Below, piece after piece: positions 44,390-54,041 of a stretch of DNA of 64,000 nucleotides. Source of the stretch: CALGLS01 sp047626155 (GTDB lineage Bacteria; Bacteroidota; Bacteroidia; Chitinophagales; Saprospiraceae); contig JBLHRR010000013.1 in assembly GCA_047626155.1 (NCBI GenBank), forward strand, positions 1-64,000, in the 5' to 3' direction. A program made the translations under genes and the position numbers. Each line of letters starts with the position of its first letter. The first letter of the stretch is position 1. Under the pieces are notes generated by a model, which did no database searches, was not told the origin of the DNA, and saw only the letters and a program-made list of their open reading frames with translations.

Positions 44390-45781
44390 GTGATAAAAAA
44401 GCGCTTAGAACTCGAAGACCTAAAAACGATCTATTTGATCGGTATCGGTGGCATCGGAATGAGTGCATTGGCCAGATATTTTTTACAACGCGGTGCGGCC
44501 GTGTATGGCTACGATAAAACCGCAACAGTGCTTACCAGAAAGCTGGAAGCTGAAGGGATGACAATCCACTACGACGAAGATGTAGCACGAATACCAAAAG
44601 GAGTTGATCTGGTAATTTTTACACCAGCCATTCCAGCGAAACATCGGGAATTACAGTACTTCCGTACCAATGATTTTCCGATTATGAAACGCGCAGAGGT
44701 ATTGGGATTGATCAGTCGAAACTTGAAAACCATAGCGGTTGCAGGGACACATGGAAAGACAACGACAAGCGCTATTGTGAGCCATATCATTCGAACGGGC
44801 GGGATTGATAGTACTGCTTTTTTAGGCGGCATAGCTCAGAATCTTGGCTCGAATTACGTTGGTGGAAAGAGCAACTGGATGGTGGTAGAAGCGGACGAGT
44901 TTGATCGTTCTTTTTTACACCTGAGTCCAGATTTAGCGATTATCCTTTCTATGGATCCAGATCATCTGGATATATATGGAGCGCATGACGAGCTGAAGAA
45001 AACCTTCGCCGAATTTGCGGGACAGTTGAAAGAAGGCGGGCAGTTGTTTGTACAAGCCGACTTGCCTTTAGAGATGCCAGGACAAATGAGTTTTGGTTTA
45101 GAAAAGGGAGATTATTTTGTATATAATGAGCGGGTTGAAAATGGCTGTGCTGTTTTTGATTTCAAAAGTCCTAAAGGCAGTATTGATAACATTGTTTTTA
45201 CAATGCCCGGCCGACACAATATAACAAACGCCTGTGCTGCCATTGCCGTAGCGCAGGAACTGAATATTTCGGCGAAAGCCATCAAAGACGCATTGGCTTC
45301 ATTCAAAGGAATAAAGCGACGTTTTGAAAGAGTATATAGTGATGAACAAGTGGCGTATGTTGATGACTACGCCCATCATCCAACAGAGTTAAAAGCAGCG
45401 ATAGATGCGACCCGACAATTGTTTCCCGGAAGGAAAATAACAGGAATCTTTCAACCACATCTGTTTTCCAGAACCCGTGATTTTGTAAAGGGTTTCGCTG
45501 AAGCACTGGATGGTCTGGATGAATGTATACTAATGGATATCTACCCGGCAAGAGAAGAGCCGATACCGGGAGTTAGTTCTGCAATTATTTATAATAAGAT
45601 GAATCTTGCAAGCCGGACACTAGTTAATAAAAAGACGCTGATGGAAGAGCTGGCTGAAAAAGAAATTGATGTATTACTTACTTTAGGAGCTGGAGATATT
45701 GACAGGTTTGTGCAACCCATAAAAAGCTGGTTGGAACAAAGAGTTGGTTGGAACAAAGAAGACCATGAAAAAGAAGAATAA
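44390..45781 (+). CDS. murC: UDP-MurNAc--alanine ligase
   Basis: 463 residues from a GTG start at 44390 (IKKRLELEDLKTIYLIGIGG). N-terminal GIGGIGMSALARYFLQRG; ATP loop GTHGKTT at 119-125; DEFDRSFLHLSPDLAIILSMD; VDDYAHHPTELKAAI. It adds L-Ala to UDP-MurNAc, the first peptide step. Its last 17 bp overlap the ftsQ start, so the two are translationally coupled. Confidence 0.96.
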   Translation: MIKKRLELEDLKTIYLIGIGGIGMSALARYFLQRGAAVYGYDKTATVLTRKLEAEGMTIHYDEDVARIPKGVDLVIFTPAIPAKHRELQYFRTNDFPIMKRAEVLGLISRNLKTIAVAGTHGKTTTSAIVSHIIRTGGIDSTAFLGGIAQNLGSNYVGGKSNWMVVEADEFDRSFLHLSPDLAIILSMDPDHLDIYGAHDELKKTFAEFAGQLKEGGQLFVQADLPLEMPGQMSFGLEKGDYFVYNERVENGCAVFDFKSPKGSIDNIVFTMPGRHNITNACAAIAVAQELNISAKAIKDALASFKGIKRRFERVYSDEQVAYVDDYAHHPTELKAAIDATRQLFPGRKITGIFQPHLFSRTRDFVKGFAEALDGLDECILMDIYPAREEPIPGVSSAIIYNKMNLASRTLVNKKTLMEELAEKEIDVLLTLGAGDIDRFVQPIKSWLEQRVGWNKEDHEKEE

Positions 45782-46553
45782 AAAAAAGAACGCAACCTTT
45801 GTCCTGAATTTGTTCTGGTTGGTTTTGTTTTTCGTAGCAGCCATTTTAATAATTTGGTCCATCGAAAAGAAACAAGCCAAAATAACAGGAGAGTTGACGA
45901 TAATAGTAGAAGACTTACCAGAAGGTAACAATCTACTTACAAAAGAGGATGTTTTGGAACGCTTACAGAAAAGTTTTGTTATAGGCTTGTCTGGACAGCC
46001 GGTAGGAGCGCTGGATGTAAAGCAGATAGAAGCAGTATTGGAAGAAGATCCTTTTGTGAAAGCTGCGGAAGTTTACATCAATGCAAAAAACAAAGTTCAC
46101 ATTGAATTGAAGCAAAGAGTACCATTGTTGCGAGTGATTGATGCAGAAGGAGAGAATTATTACTTAGATAAAGCAGGCAACAAGATGCCGCTATCCAAAC
46201 ATTTTACCGCAAAGGTTTTAGTAGCGAATGGAAATATTCCACCGCACATTCCCAACTTTAGGGAAAAACCAAAACATGCTTTGCGAGATTTGTTTGAATT
46301 GACAAATAGAATTTTAAAAGATGATTTTCTGGAACCATTAGTTGCACAGATTTACCGCGACAAAAAAGGGAGTTTTATACTGGTTCCAATCGTAGGAAAT
46401 CAAAACATAGTCTTCGGACCTTATGAATCGGTAGAAGACAAGTTTTTTAGATTAGAGCAGTTTTATTTAAAAGCTGTACCATACACTGGATGGAATAAAT
46501 ACAAAACGATTAATCTGACATTCAAAAATCAGGTAGTTTGCGAAAAACGATAG
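45765..46553 (+). CDS. ftsQ: FtsQ/DivIB-like division protein
   Basis: 262 residues from the ATG at 45765 inside the murC end (a TTG 21 bp earlier is less likely). Basic cytoplasmic start MKKKNKKKN, one span (FVLNLFWLVLFFVAAILIIW), then a POTRA-like part (NLLTKEDVLERLQKSFVIG ... VKAAEVYINAKNKVHIELKQ, then RVPLLRVID). Similarity to FtsQ is in the POTRA and in position between murC and ftsA. It scaffolds the divisome. Confidence 0.88.
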   Translation: MKKKNKKKNATFVLNLFWLVLFFVAAILIIWSIEKKQAKITGELTIIVEDLPEGNNLLTKEDVLERLQKSFVIGLSGQPVGALDVKQIEAVLEEDPFVKAAEVYINAKNKVHIELKQRVPLLRVIDAEGENYYLDKAGNKMPLSKHFTAKVLVANGNIPPHIPNFREKPKHALRDLFELTNRILKDDFLEPLVAQIYRDKKGSFILVPIVGNQNIVFGPYESVEDKFFRLEQFYLKAVPYTGWNKYKTINLTFKNQVVCEKR

Positions 46554-46600
46554 GATGATCCCATTTTCCGATTTTTTAAGCACTGCCAAAAAATTATACT

Positions 46601-47959
46601 ATGATGGATAACTTTAGTACAACACAAAAAAACCAAGTAGTTGTTGCCCTGGATATTGGGACTACAAAGGTATGTGCTATCGCGGGTCGTAAAGACGAAC
46701 ATGGAAAAATTGAAATCCTCGGTATTGGCAAAGTAGAATCTTCTGGTGTTTCCAGAGGCGTTGTTTCCAATATTGAAAAGACAGTGAAAGCAATCAAAGA
46801 AGCGGTTGCTTCTGCTGAGCGCAACTCTGGTCAGGAAATCAAAATCGTGCATGTTGGAATTGCAGGTCAGCATATCAAAACTTTGCAACACCGCGGTATC
46901 CTTACCCGTGACAACGATTTGCAGGAAATTGATCAATCTGATATCGATCGTTTAATCAGTGACATGTACAAATTGGTTTTACCTCCAGGAGATAAAATCT
47001 TACACGTTATTCCACAAGAATATACTGTTGACAACGAGCAGGGAATCACCGATCCAATTGGGATGTCTGGTGTTCGCCTCGAAGCCAACTTCCACATTAT
47101 AACTGGTCAGATCACAGCCTCTAATAATATCTACCGTTGTATCGAACGCGTAGGTTTACGTGTGGCAGATATGACTTTGGAGCCAATTGCTTCTGCTGCC
47201 TCAGTATTGAGTCAGGAAGAAAAAGAAGCAGGGGTTGCATTGGTAGATATCGGAGGCGGTACTACAGATATTACCATTTTCCAAGACGGCATCATTCGGC
47301 ACACCGCTGTGATTCCTTTTGGAGGAGACGTTATTACAAAAGATATCAAGGAAGGCTGTACTGTAATGGAGCAACAGGCTGAAAAGCTGAAAGTGAAATT
47401 TGGTTCTGCATTATCTGAAGAGGTTTTTGAAAACAGAGTGATTACAATTCCTGGTTTGAAAGGCCATGAGCCAAAGGAAATTTCTGAAAAGAATCTGGCT
47501 TTGATTATTCAGGCAAGAGTAGAGGAAATTTTGGACTATGTGGTTTGGGAAATCCGTCGCTCTGGTTATGATACCAAGTTGATTGGAGGCCTAGTTTTGA
47601 CAGGTGGAGGATCATTGTTAGAACATATTGAAAAGTTGACAGCTTACCACACTGGTTTTAGTACACGTATCGGAATGCCTATCGAGCACCTGGCACATGG
47701 CTACAATGAAAAAGTATGCAGCCCTATTTATGCAACCGCGATTGGCTTGCTCATCAATGGCATTAAGAGCGTAGAAAGTGGAAAGGTGGTTTACAAAAAA
47801 GTAGAAGTGGAGGAACCTGTAACTGTTGATGCCATTATTGAAGAGGAAGAAAAAGCAGCAGCAGAAGCTATTCAACTTGCAGAAGATTCCAAATGGTATG
47901 AAAAGCTTTTTAATAAAACAAAAGAGTGGTTCGAGGCTGAGAGGGATACGGAATTTTAA
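46601..47959 (+). CDS. ftsA: Cell division protein FtsA
   Basis: 452 residues. Actin-fold phosphate loops: VVALDIGTTKVCAIAG and GVALVDIGGGTTDITIFQDG; GLVLTGGGSLLEHIEKLTAY is the adenosine motif. The SHS2 (1C) insertion follows EILGIGKVESSGVSRGVVSN. The C-terminus ends with an amphipathic helix (WYEKLFNKTKEWFEAE) for membrane binding. FtsA tethers FtsZ to the membrane. Followed at 45 bp by R1 copy D. Confidence 0.97.
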   Translation: MMDNFSTTQKNQVVVALDIGTTKVCAIAGRKDEHGKIEILGIGKVESSGVSRGVVSNIEKTVKAIKEAVASAERNSGQEIKIVHVGIAGQHIKTLQHRGILTRDNDLQEIDQSDIDRLISDMYKLVLPPGDKILHVIPQEYTVDNEQGITDPIGMSGVRLEANFHIITGQITASNNIYRCIERVGLRVADMTLEPIASAASVLSQEEKEAGVALVDIGGGTTDITIFQDGIIRHTAVIPFGGDVITKDIKEGCTVMEQQAEKLKVKFGSALSEEVFENRVITIPGLKGHEPKEISEKNLALIIQARVEEILDYVVWEIRRSGYDTKLIGGLVLTGGGSLLEHIEKLTAYHTGFSTRIGMPIEHLAHGYNEKVCSPIYATAIGLLINGIKSVESGKVVYKKVEVEEPVTVDAIIEEEEKAAAEAIQLAEDSKWYEKLFNKTKEWFEAERDTEF

Positions 47960-48003
47960 TATGGTAATACTGTTACATAAAAGGATAAAAAAGCTGAGCT
48001 AAG

Positions 48004-48126
48004 TAACAACGAAAAATTAAATCCCGATTTGGAAACAATTATATAAATCAAAACGATCATAGGGAGAGTGGTTTACATAATTGTTTCCACGAAAAAAGGC
48101 GGGAAATTATTTTTGGTGTAATACTA
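48004..48126 (+). repeat. R1 structured palindromic element, copy D
   Basis: Between ftsA and ftsZ. Flank TAACAACGAAAAATTAAA; outer stem TCCCGATTT (48022-48030) against a partly decayed AAAGGCGGGA; inner stem GGAAACAATTATATAAATC (48031-48049) with 48070-48088; loop AAAACGATCATA then GGGAGAGTG (48062-48070); right flank AATTATTTTTGGTGTAATACTA, which contains TATTTTTG, a TAnnTTTG match. Confidence 0.88.
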
Positions 48127-48202
48127 AATATCAGCAACTGAAATTATTAAGACTTAAGGATCGATTTATTTAAACTTATTTAAACTCAAAAAAAGAAATA
48201 TC

Positions 48203-49630
48203 ATGTTCGATATACCCAAAGAAGAAGGATCAATAATCAAGGTCATCGGTGTAGGTGGCGGTGGTAGCAATGCGGTCTCTAACATGTTCCGTCAAGGAAT
48301 CGTTGGTGTAGACTTCGCGATTTGTAACACAGATAACCAAGCGATGGACTTAAGTCCAGTACCTACAAAAATTTGTTTAGGTCCTGAATTGACGGAAGGC
48401 CGTGGAGCGGGTTCCCGCCCGACGATCGGAAAGCAAGCTTGTCAGGAATCCATAGAGGAAGTAAAAGTATTTTTAGCTAATAATACCAAGATGTTATTCG
48501 TCACTGCAGGTATGGGCGGTGGTACCGGAACAGGTGCTGCACCAATTATTGCCAAAGCTGCACAGGAGATGGACATCCTTACAATTGGTATTGTGACGTT
48601 ACCATTTACTTTTGAAGGAAGAAAAAGAACGACTCAAGGAGTTGAAGGATTGGAAGAGCTAAAAGCAAATGTAGATTCATTGATTGTTATTTCTAATGAT
48701 AAATTGCGCCAGATTCATGGTAACTTATCACTAGGGGAGGCCTTCTGCGAAGCGGATAGTGTATTGACGACTGCGGCCAAAGGTATTGCAGAAATCATCA
48801 CAGTAGCCGGTTATGTAAACGTGGATTTCGAAGATGTAAACACTGTTATGCGTAGCTCAGGAGTTGCCATTATGGGAACCTCACAAGCAGAAGGAGAAGA
48901 TAGAGCGAAGCGTGCCGTTGATGAAGCATTGAACTCTCCATTATTGGAAGACAACCACATCAAAGGAGCACAGCACATTCTGTTGAATATCACTTCTGGT
49001 ACCAAGGAAGTAACAATGGATGAAGTTTTTGAGATTACAGAATTCGTTCAGGAGGAAGCGGGTTATGGAACCAACTTAATCTGGGGTAACTGCTTTGATG
49101 AGACCTTGGGTGATGCCATTTCCGTAACGGTTATTGCTACTGGATTTGAGCATATAGAAAAGGATCAGGAAGCACCAGAAACAGAGAAGGTTCGTATTTC
49201 ACTGGATGAAGACGATAGGAATAAACCAGGTTTCTACGAAGTTGGACACAATGATGGAGATAAAGCGAAGACTGTCGAATTCGATGATGTTCGTGACTCT
49301 CTAACAAGATACAACCGAACTGGATACTCTTACGAAGAACCTTATTTGAAAAGCGAGGAAAAGAAGCAGTTGGAAATGGAGCGTCGCTTATTGCAGGAGG
49401 AAGAAGCTTTGCGAAGAGAGAAAGAACGCTTACGTAATGCAAGAGTGAAGCTAAGCAACCCAAACACGGTAAGTGATTTGGAAAACCAACCGGCCTACCT
49501 TCGTAGAAGAGTAAATTTGGACGACAATCCAAAATCAGAAGAACTCAATCGTTCTCGTTGGACCATCAGCGATGATGAAGAACCAGAATTAAAATCGGAC
49601 AATAGTTATCTGCATGATAATGTAGACTAG
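48203..49630 (+). CDS. ftsZ: Cell division GTPase FtsZ
   Basis: 475 residues. N-terminal IIKVIGVGGGGSNAVSNMF; tubulin signature GGGTGTG at 105-111; NVDFEDVNTVMRSSGVAIMG; the synergy region EVTMDEVFEITEFVQEEAGY. A long variable linker rich in Glu/Arg (EEKKQLEMERRLLQEEEALR) gives extra length, and the end is DDEEPELKSDNSYLHDNVD instead of an obvious standard C-terminal peptide. FtsZ forms the division ring. It is last in the cluster; a terminator follows. Confidence 0.98.
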   Translation: MFDIPKEEGSIIKVIGVGGGGSNAVSNMFRQGIVGVDFAICNTDNQAMDLSPVPTKICLGPELTEGRGAGSRPTIGKQACQESIEEVKVFLANNTKMLFVTAGMGGGTGTGAAPIIAKAAQEMDILTIGIVTLPFTFEGRKRTTQGVEGLEELKANVDSLIVISNDKLRQIHGNLSLGEAFCEADSVLTTAAKGIAEIITVAGYVNVDFEDVNTVMRSSGVAIMGTSQAEGEDRAKRAVDEALNSPLLEDNHIKGAQHILLNITSGTKEVTMDEVFEITEFVQEEAGYGTNLIWGNCFDETLGDAISVTVIATGFEHIEKDQEAPETEKVRISLDEDDRNKPGFYEVGHNDGDKAKTVEFDDVRDSLTRYNRTGYSYEEPYLKSEEKKQLEMERRLLQEEEALRREKERLRNARVKLSNPNTVSDLENQPAYLRRRVNLDDNPKSEELNRSRWTISDDEEPELKSDNSYLHDNVD

Positions 49631-50316
49631 TCGTTGAAAAAATAGCTGGGCAATCTCTTTATCTATCTTTTGGGTGTAATCCTTAATACCCGAAATAATA
49701 TATTGTCCACCAAAATAGTTTAAATAAGTTATCCTTATCCACAGGGCATTTCGATTAGTTCGGGATGCCTTGTTTTTTATTATATATTAAATGTTGCGCG
49801 ATTGCAATATTTTTTAGCTAAATATTTGTCAAATAAAGATATTTAACTAATTTTATGTCAACAACTCCAACCAACTCAAATCAAAAGGCTTTCCAAAAGC
49901 CGAGAATTACCTTGTTTTTGAAATTAAGCTTTGTGCTTAACTCTAAATTTTTAACTGATTAAATATAAAAGCCTATTTAGGTTTGTGCACTAAGATGGAA
50001 TGTCTTGTGGATGTATTGTTATGTGTGTGACAGATCGTTTTGAAAGGTTTACTAAAATTGATATTATTCTTCGCCGTTTACAGCGGTAACAACTATTTTT
50101 TATAAATAGAACTGTTTCTATTCTTTTTTAGATTCCAGTTTTGAAAAACATCGCGGGTTAGTGATTATGTCAGGGAGTGTTTTATTGCACTCGCTTGGGT
50201 TAAATTGCTTTGTTCTTTTCCATCTTTGGTTATGGGAAAGTATTGTTGTGTGTAGATGGAGAATTATTGTTTGAACATTAACATTACTACTTTATAACCT
50301 TTTTAAAACTGTGATT
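49631..50316. other. AT-rich region after ftsZ
   Basis: A 686-bp gap with two hairpins near ftsZ (GGGT...ACCC at ~49672-49692, and the terminator at 49743-49771), then 500 bp of AT-rich sequence with no convincing ORF. It should hold the promoter of the secreted CUB-like gene; no perfect promoter pair was found. Confidence 0.5.
49743..49771 (+). terminator. Terminator of the dcw cluster after ftsZ
   Basis: AGGGCAT (49743-49749) pairs with ATGCCTT (49765-49771), followed by GTTTTTTATT. It lies 113 bp past the stop. Confidence 0.6.
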
Positions 50317-52098
50317 ATGAAAAAAAGATTTACAAAATTATTAACAGTAATAGCCTTATTTCTACTGCCCTTTTCTTTGGTAGAGATACAGGCACAAGGA
50401 GAAACATGTGTAACAGCTTTGGCTGTAGCTGCGGGTCCTCATACCGCTGATGGCGCAGCATCTGGAAGCGGAGCATCTAATACTTGCTATTCAAGTGCTA
50501 CCCATGCGGATTGGTATTCTTATACTGCACCGGCTGATGGTTTTGTTGACATTAGTGCCTGCCTGGGCGGAGTGGATACAAGACTTAGCGTATATGATGC
50601 TTGTGGGGGAACCTGTATTGCAAGTGATGATGACACCTGTCCATTTGCACCAGATGGTTCTGGAAGCTCTTATGCCTCGGAAGTGACTGGTATCGAAATG
50701 TGTAGTGGCAATACCATTTATATTGAATGGGATGACAGGTGGTCAACAAGCGGTTTTAACTGGAATTTGACTTTTACTCCAGGTTCTCCTGCTGGTTGTG
50801 GTACTCCTACAGTGACTTGTGGTGCAACCACGAATGAGACATATTGTTATACTACCAACGATGCGACAACTTGGGGCTATGTTTCCTCAGATGGGACTAG
50901 TCCTTTGACGCTTTCCTTTAATTTCGGTGGAATAGAATCCTGTTGTGATAATATAACGATCTATGATGGTTCCGATAATACCGGTACTGTATTATTTTCA
51001 GGAGCCAATGGAGGTGATTTGACAGGCGTAACGGCTACCTCTACCGGTTCTAATATTTTTATGGAAGTCGATTCAGATAGCTCAATAGATTGTGCTAGTG
51101 GTTCCGGTTGTTGTACTACGAGCTGGGATTGGGATGTGGATTGTACAGTTCCTGAGAATGATCTTTGTGCAAATGCAATGCTTATTTCATCTGGTTCCAG
51201 TACAGGAGGGACAACAGTTTATGCAACAACTACTGGTGAGCCACCAACATGCGTTACCACCGTTACTGCTGGAGGTGTCTGGTATGTTTATAACTCTATT
51301 ACTGCAGAGACCGTAACAGTAGACATATGTGGGGCGCCTTATGATTCAAAAATAGGAGTATATTCAGGATCTTGTGGTGGTTTTACCTGTGTAATTGGAG
51401 AGGATGATGATTTTTCAATTTGTGGCACCGATGACCCTTCTGTAGAGTTTGTTACAACCGCGAGTTTTGCGGCTGAGGACTACTACATATATGTAAATGG
51501 TTTTGGAGGAGGTCAGGGTACTTTTGTAATAACAATTGCAGGAGTGCCTCTCCCAGTAGAACTCATTTCTTTCGAAGGCCAAACCATTGAGAAAGAAAAC
51601 AAACTTACTTGGGTCACCGCTTCCGAGGAAAACACCGAATGGCACATCATTGAGCGATCTATCGATGGCCAAAAAGACTGGACAGAAATCGGAAGAACTC
51701 GTGCGGCAGGTACGACAGCTGAACTTCAGCGATATGAAATGATGGACAGAGCTCCTTTGGCTCAAGCTTACTATCGGGTGAAGTCTGTTGATTATGACCT
51801 TCGTTTTGAGTACTCTAATTTGGTTGAACTACAAAGAGAAGATGCACCTGGTGACATCACGGTATATCCAAACCCAGTAAGTCAGGAATTAAATGTTGAC
51901 TTCACTTTAGCGAAAGCACAAGAAGTGAGTATTGATATTTCTGATGTAACGGGTAAGTTGATCTCTGTAGAAAATTTCGAGGCTTCACGTGGGCTTAACA
52001 ACCATAACATCAATTTCAGTAACTTGAATAGCGGTGTATACTTTGTGACGATGACCAGCTCCAATGGGACGGTTACCAAACGAGTAGTGAAGAACTAA
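50317..52098 (+). CDS. Secreted CUB-like protein with T9SS sorting domain
   Basis: 593 residues from the ATG at 50317 (a GTG two codons earlier is also in frame). Signal peptide KKRFTKLLTVIALFLLPFSL. Three Cys-rich beta-sandwich units follow: ~30-165 (WYSYTAPADGFVDISACLGG, DTRLSVYDACGGTC), a CUB-like unit ~170-280 (CCDNITIYDGSDNTGTVLFS) and ~285-415 (VWYVYNSITAETVTVDICG). Then a linker typical of Bacteroidota (PLPVELISFEGQTIEKENK) and a T9SS sorting domain (VYPNPVSQELNVDFTLAKAQ ... LNSGVYFVTMTSSNG ... KRVVKN). No catalytic residues are seen; an adhesive or glycan-binding role is likely. Monocistronic with a terminator. Confidence 0.88.
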   Translation: MKKRFTKLLTVIALFLLPFSLVEIQAQGETCVTALAVAAGPHTADGAASGSGASNTCYSSATHADWYSYTAPADGFVDISACLGGVDTRLSVYDACGGTCIASDDDTCPFAPDGSGSSYASEVTGIEMCSGNTIYIEWDDRWSTSGFNWNLTFTPGSPAGCGTPTVTCGATTNETYCYTTNDATTWGYVSSDGTSPLTLSFNFGGIESCCDNITIYDGSDNTGTVLFSGANGGDLTGVTATSTGSNIFMEVDSDSSIDCASGSGCCTTSWDWDVDCTVPENDLCANAMLISSGSSTGGTTVYATTTGEPPTCVTTVTAGGVWYVYNSITAETVTVDICGAPYDSKIGVYSGSCGGFTCVIGEDDDFSICGTDDPSVEFVTTASFAAEDYYIYVNGFGGGQGTFVITIAGVPLPVELISFEGQTIEKENKLTWVTASEENTEWHIIERSIDGQKDWTEIGRTRAAGTTAELQRYEMMDRAPLAQAYYRVKSVDYDLRFEYSNLVELQREDAPGDITVYPNPVSQELNVDFTLAKAQEVSIDISDVTGKLISVENFEASRGLNNHNINFSNLNSGVYFVTMTSSNGTVTKRVVKN

Positions 52099-52138
52099 TG
52101 ATTCTTTAATTTGATACTATAAAATCAATTATAAAAAG

Positions 52139-52170
52139 AGTATCCCGTCAATTAACTTTGGCGGGATACT
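52139..52170 (+). terminator. Terminator after the CUB-like gene
   Basis: AGTATCCCGTCAA (52139-52151) pairs with TTGGCGGGATACT (52158-52170) with one G-T pair, then TTTTTTTATT. Confidence 0.85.
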
Positions 52171-52229
52171 TTTTTTATTGGCTTCAATGTGTAATTTTGA
52201 TCTTTATTTCAAAATTACAATGACAGCTT

Positions 52230-53489
52230 ATGAATATCCAGAAAATTACTCTACCTCTTTTATTACTTGTTTTGCTTTTAAGCAGTGCCTGCAAAACCAC
52301 CAAACTCCTCTCCGATCAATCCATTAGCATCGAAGCCATCAAAAAAGACGTCTACTTCCTTGCCGATGACAAACTCGAAGGTCGCGAAATAGGAACCAAT
52401 GGCGAACTCATCGCAGCAGAGTACATCGTTAAGCGATTCAAAGAAATTGGAGTTGCACCTGTCGGAACCGACGGGAGCTATTACCAATCCTTCACTGGAA
52501 AAGCAGAAGTAGATCCTCACGGAAACAAGGTCGACAGCGAAAATAAGCCACCACGTGGAATTAATGTTATCGGTTTCTTAGATAACAGCGCCCCTACAAC
52601 AATCATCATCGGAGCTCATTATGATCACTTGGGTTATGGTAAATTCGGATCACTTCATGCTGGAGAGCCGGAAATTCATAACGGAGCGGACGACAATGCC
52701 TCTGGAGTTTCGGCTATGTTGCAACTGGCGGAGCATTTGAAAAATCGATACACTGCTAATAACTATTTGTTAATTGCTTTCTCAGGTGAAGAAAAAGGAT
52801 TGTGGGGCTCGAACTACTTTTCTAAAAATCCAACCATCGAAAAAAGCACGATGAACTATATGATCAATCTGGATATGGTGGGACGTTTGAAACCAGAAAA
52901 AACCATTGCTATTAATGGGGTAGGGACCTCTCCTTCTTGGGTACCCGTAATTGATAAACTCAAAGTAAATGGCCTCAAACCCGTAACGACAGAATCAGGA
53001 ATTGGCCCTTCTGATCATACTTCCTTTTATTTAATTGATGTCCCAGCTATTGCTTTTTTTACGGGACAGCATGCTGATTACCACAAACCAACAGATGATG
53101 CTGATAAGGTCAATTACCCTGGAATTCAGTCGGTTGTGCAATATGTTGATGCTTTGATTGGGAAATTGAATGGCCGTGGAAAATTGACATTCACTAAAAC
53201 AAAAGACGATTCGATGGGAGGTGACACCCCGCGTTTTACAGTCACCTTAGGTGTTATGCCTGATTATTTGTTCGGAGACAAAGGAATGCGCATAGATGGT
53301 GTTAGAGAAGGCCGCCCAGCTTCTAATGCGAAGATGTTGGCTGGTGATATTGTCATCCAAATGGGAGAGCACAAAGTGGACGACATGAATGGCTATATGG
53401 ATGCCTTAAGTAAGTTTAAAAAAGGAGATACGACAGTTGTGAAATTTAAAAGAGGGGAGGAGTTGATGGAGACAACTGTTAACTTTTAA
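52230..53489 (+). CDS. M28-family zinc aminopeptidase lipoprotein with PDZ domain
   Basis: 419 residues. Lipobox LLSSAC with Cys21. Metal ligands by position: H130 (IGAHYDHLG), the bridging Asp in NGADDNASG (154/155), catalytic Glu in FSGEEKGLWGS (187/188), Asp in MINLDMVGRL and His in HADYHKPTDD. The last ~90 residues (LGVMPDYLFGDKGMRIDGV ... PASNAKMLAGDIVIQMGEHK) are a PDZ fold. It should remove N-terminal residues from peptides in the periplasm, anchored to a membrane. Single gene with its own terminator. Confidence 0.93.
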   Translation: MNIQKITLPLLLLVLLLSSACKTTKLLSDQSISIEAIKKDVYFLADDKLEGREIGTNGELIAAEYIVKRFKEIGVAPVGTDGSYYQSFTGKAEVDPHGNKVDSENKPPRGINVIGFLDNSAPTTIIIGAHYDHLGYGKFGSLHAGEPEIHNGADDNASGVSAMLQLAEHLKNRYTANNYLLIAFSGEEKGLWGSNYFSKNPTIEKSTMNYMINLDMVGRLKPEKTIAINGVGTSPSWVPVIDKLKVNGLKPVTTESGIGPSDHTSFYLIDVPAIAFFTGQHADYHKPTDDADKVNYPGIQSVVQYVDALIGKLNGRGKLTFTKTKDDSMGGDTPRFTVTLGVMPDYLFGDKGMRIDGVREGRPASNAKMLAGDIVIQMGEHKVDDMNGYMDALSKFKKGDTTVVKFKRGEELMETTVNF

Positions 53490-53537
53490 GCGTTAGCTAT
53501 TAAATCCAACTTATTAAATCCAACTATTGTGTTATAA

Positions 53538-53577
53538 AAAAGCCCATGATTTTCTTTTTAGGAAATCGTGGGCTTTT
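53538..53577. terminator. Terminator between the M28 peptidase and the START-like gene
   Basis: AAAAGCCCATGATTT (53538-53552) pairs with AAATCGTGGGCTTTT (53563-53577) with one G-T pair. It is symmetric and can serve both convergent genes. Confidence 0.85.
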
Positions 53578-53626
53578 ACATTTTTATTAATCTAATAAAG
53601 CTAGTGGCCTTATTAAGTTATCAATG

Positions 53627-53660
53627 CGATAGTGGGAAGTTTACGTTTACGTTAAAAGTT
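53627..53660 (+). repeat. R2 half-element
   Basis: GCGATAGTGGGAAGTTTACG followed by TTTACGTTAAAAGTT, a single arm related to the R2 words at 38748 and 40248. No matching left arm is seen. Confidence 0.45.
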
Positions 53661-53663
53661 GAT

Positions 53664-54041
53664 TTATCCTCCCGTTTCCTGTCGAAGGACCTTAATTTGA
53701 CTTTCCCATAATTGACGTTGATCGTCTTCTTCTCCTTCGTCACAATAATCGGTGATCTCAAGGATGGTTTCATTAGTAACAGGAGATTTACGGAATCGGA
53801 ATTCTAGATACTCGTCTTCATCGGCGTCTTCCCATCTGAAGCGTACTCTATCGTCTTCTATATCATCAATAAGCTCAGCGACTTCCTCTGAACCGTTCCA
53901 GGAGAAGGTGTACACATCATCCTGAATGTCTACTTTGTCACAAAACCAACGAACCAAGCAAGCAGGAGTGGTCATGAAAGTGTAAAGGATCGTCGGGGAC
54001 GCTCTAAACAAAAATTCGATTTCTACGGAGACTCTATTCAT
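53664..54041 (-). CDS. START-like domain protein
   Basis: 125 residues from the ATG at 54041 (MNRVSVEIEFLFRASPTILY), which opens directly on strand 1 of the helix-grip fold; upstream in-frame starts would add a hydrophobic, non-homologous stretch. The sequence CLVRWFCDKVDIQDDVYTFSW, then EYLEFRFRKSPVTNETILEI, matches the Bacteroidota START-like group (SRPBCC fold). These bind hydrophobic ligands or assist other proteins; the ligand is unknown. Very acidic overall. Confidence 0.8.
   Translation of the reverse strand: MNRVSVEIEFLFRASPTILYTFMTTPACLVRWFCDKVDIQDDVYTFSWNGSEEVAELIDDIEDDRVRFRWEDADEDEYLEFRFRKSPVTNETILEITDYCDEGEEDDQRQLWESQIKVLRQETGG

Noticed and set aside
49640..49700. GGTGTAAT after ftsZ as an eighth R1 copy
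   Set aside because: Only a short part of the right flank is similar; no loop or stems are present.
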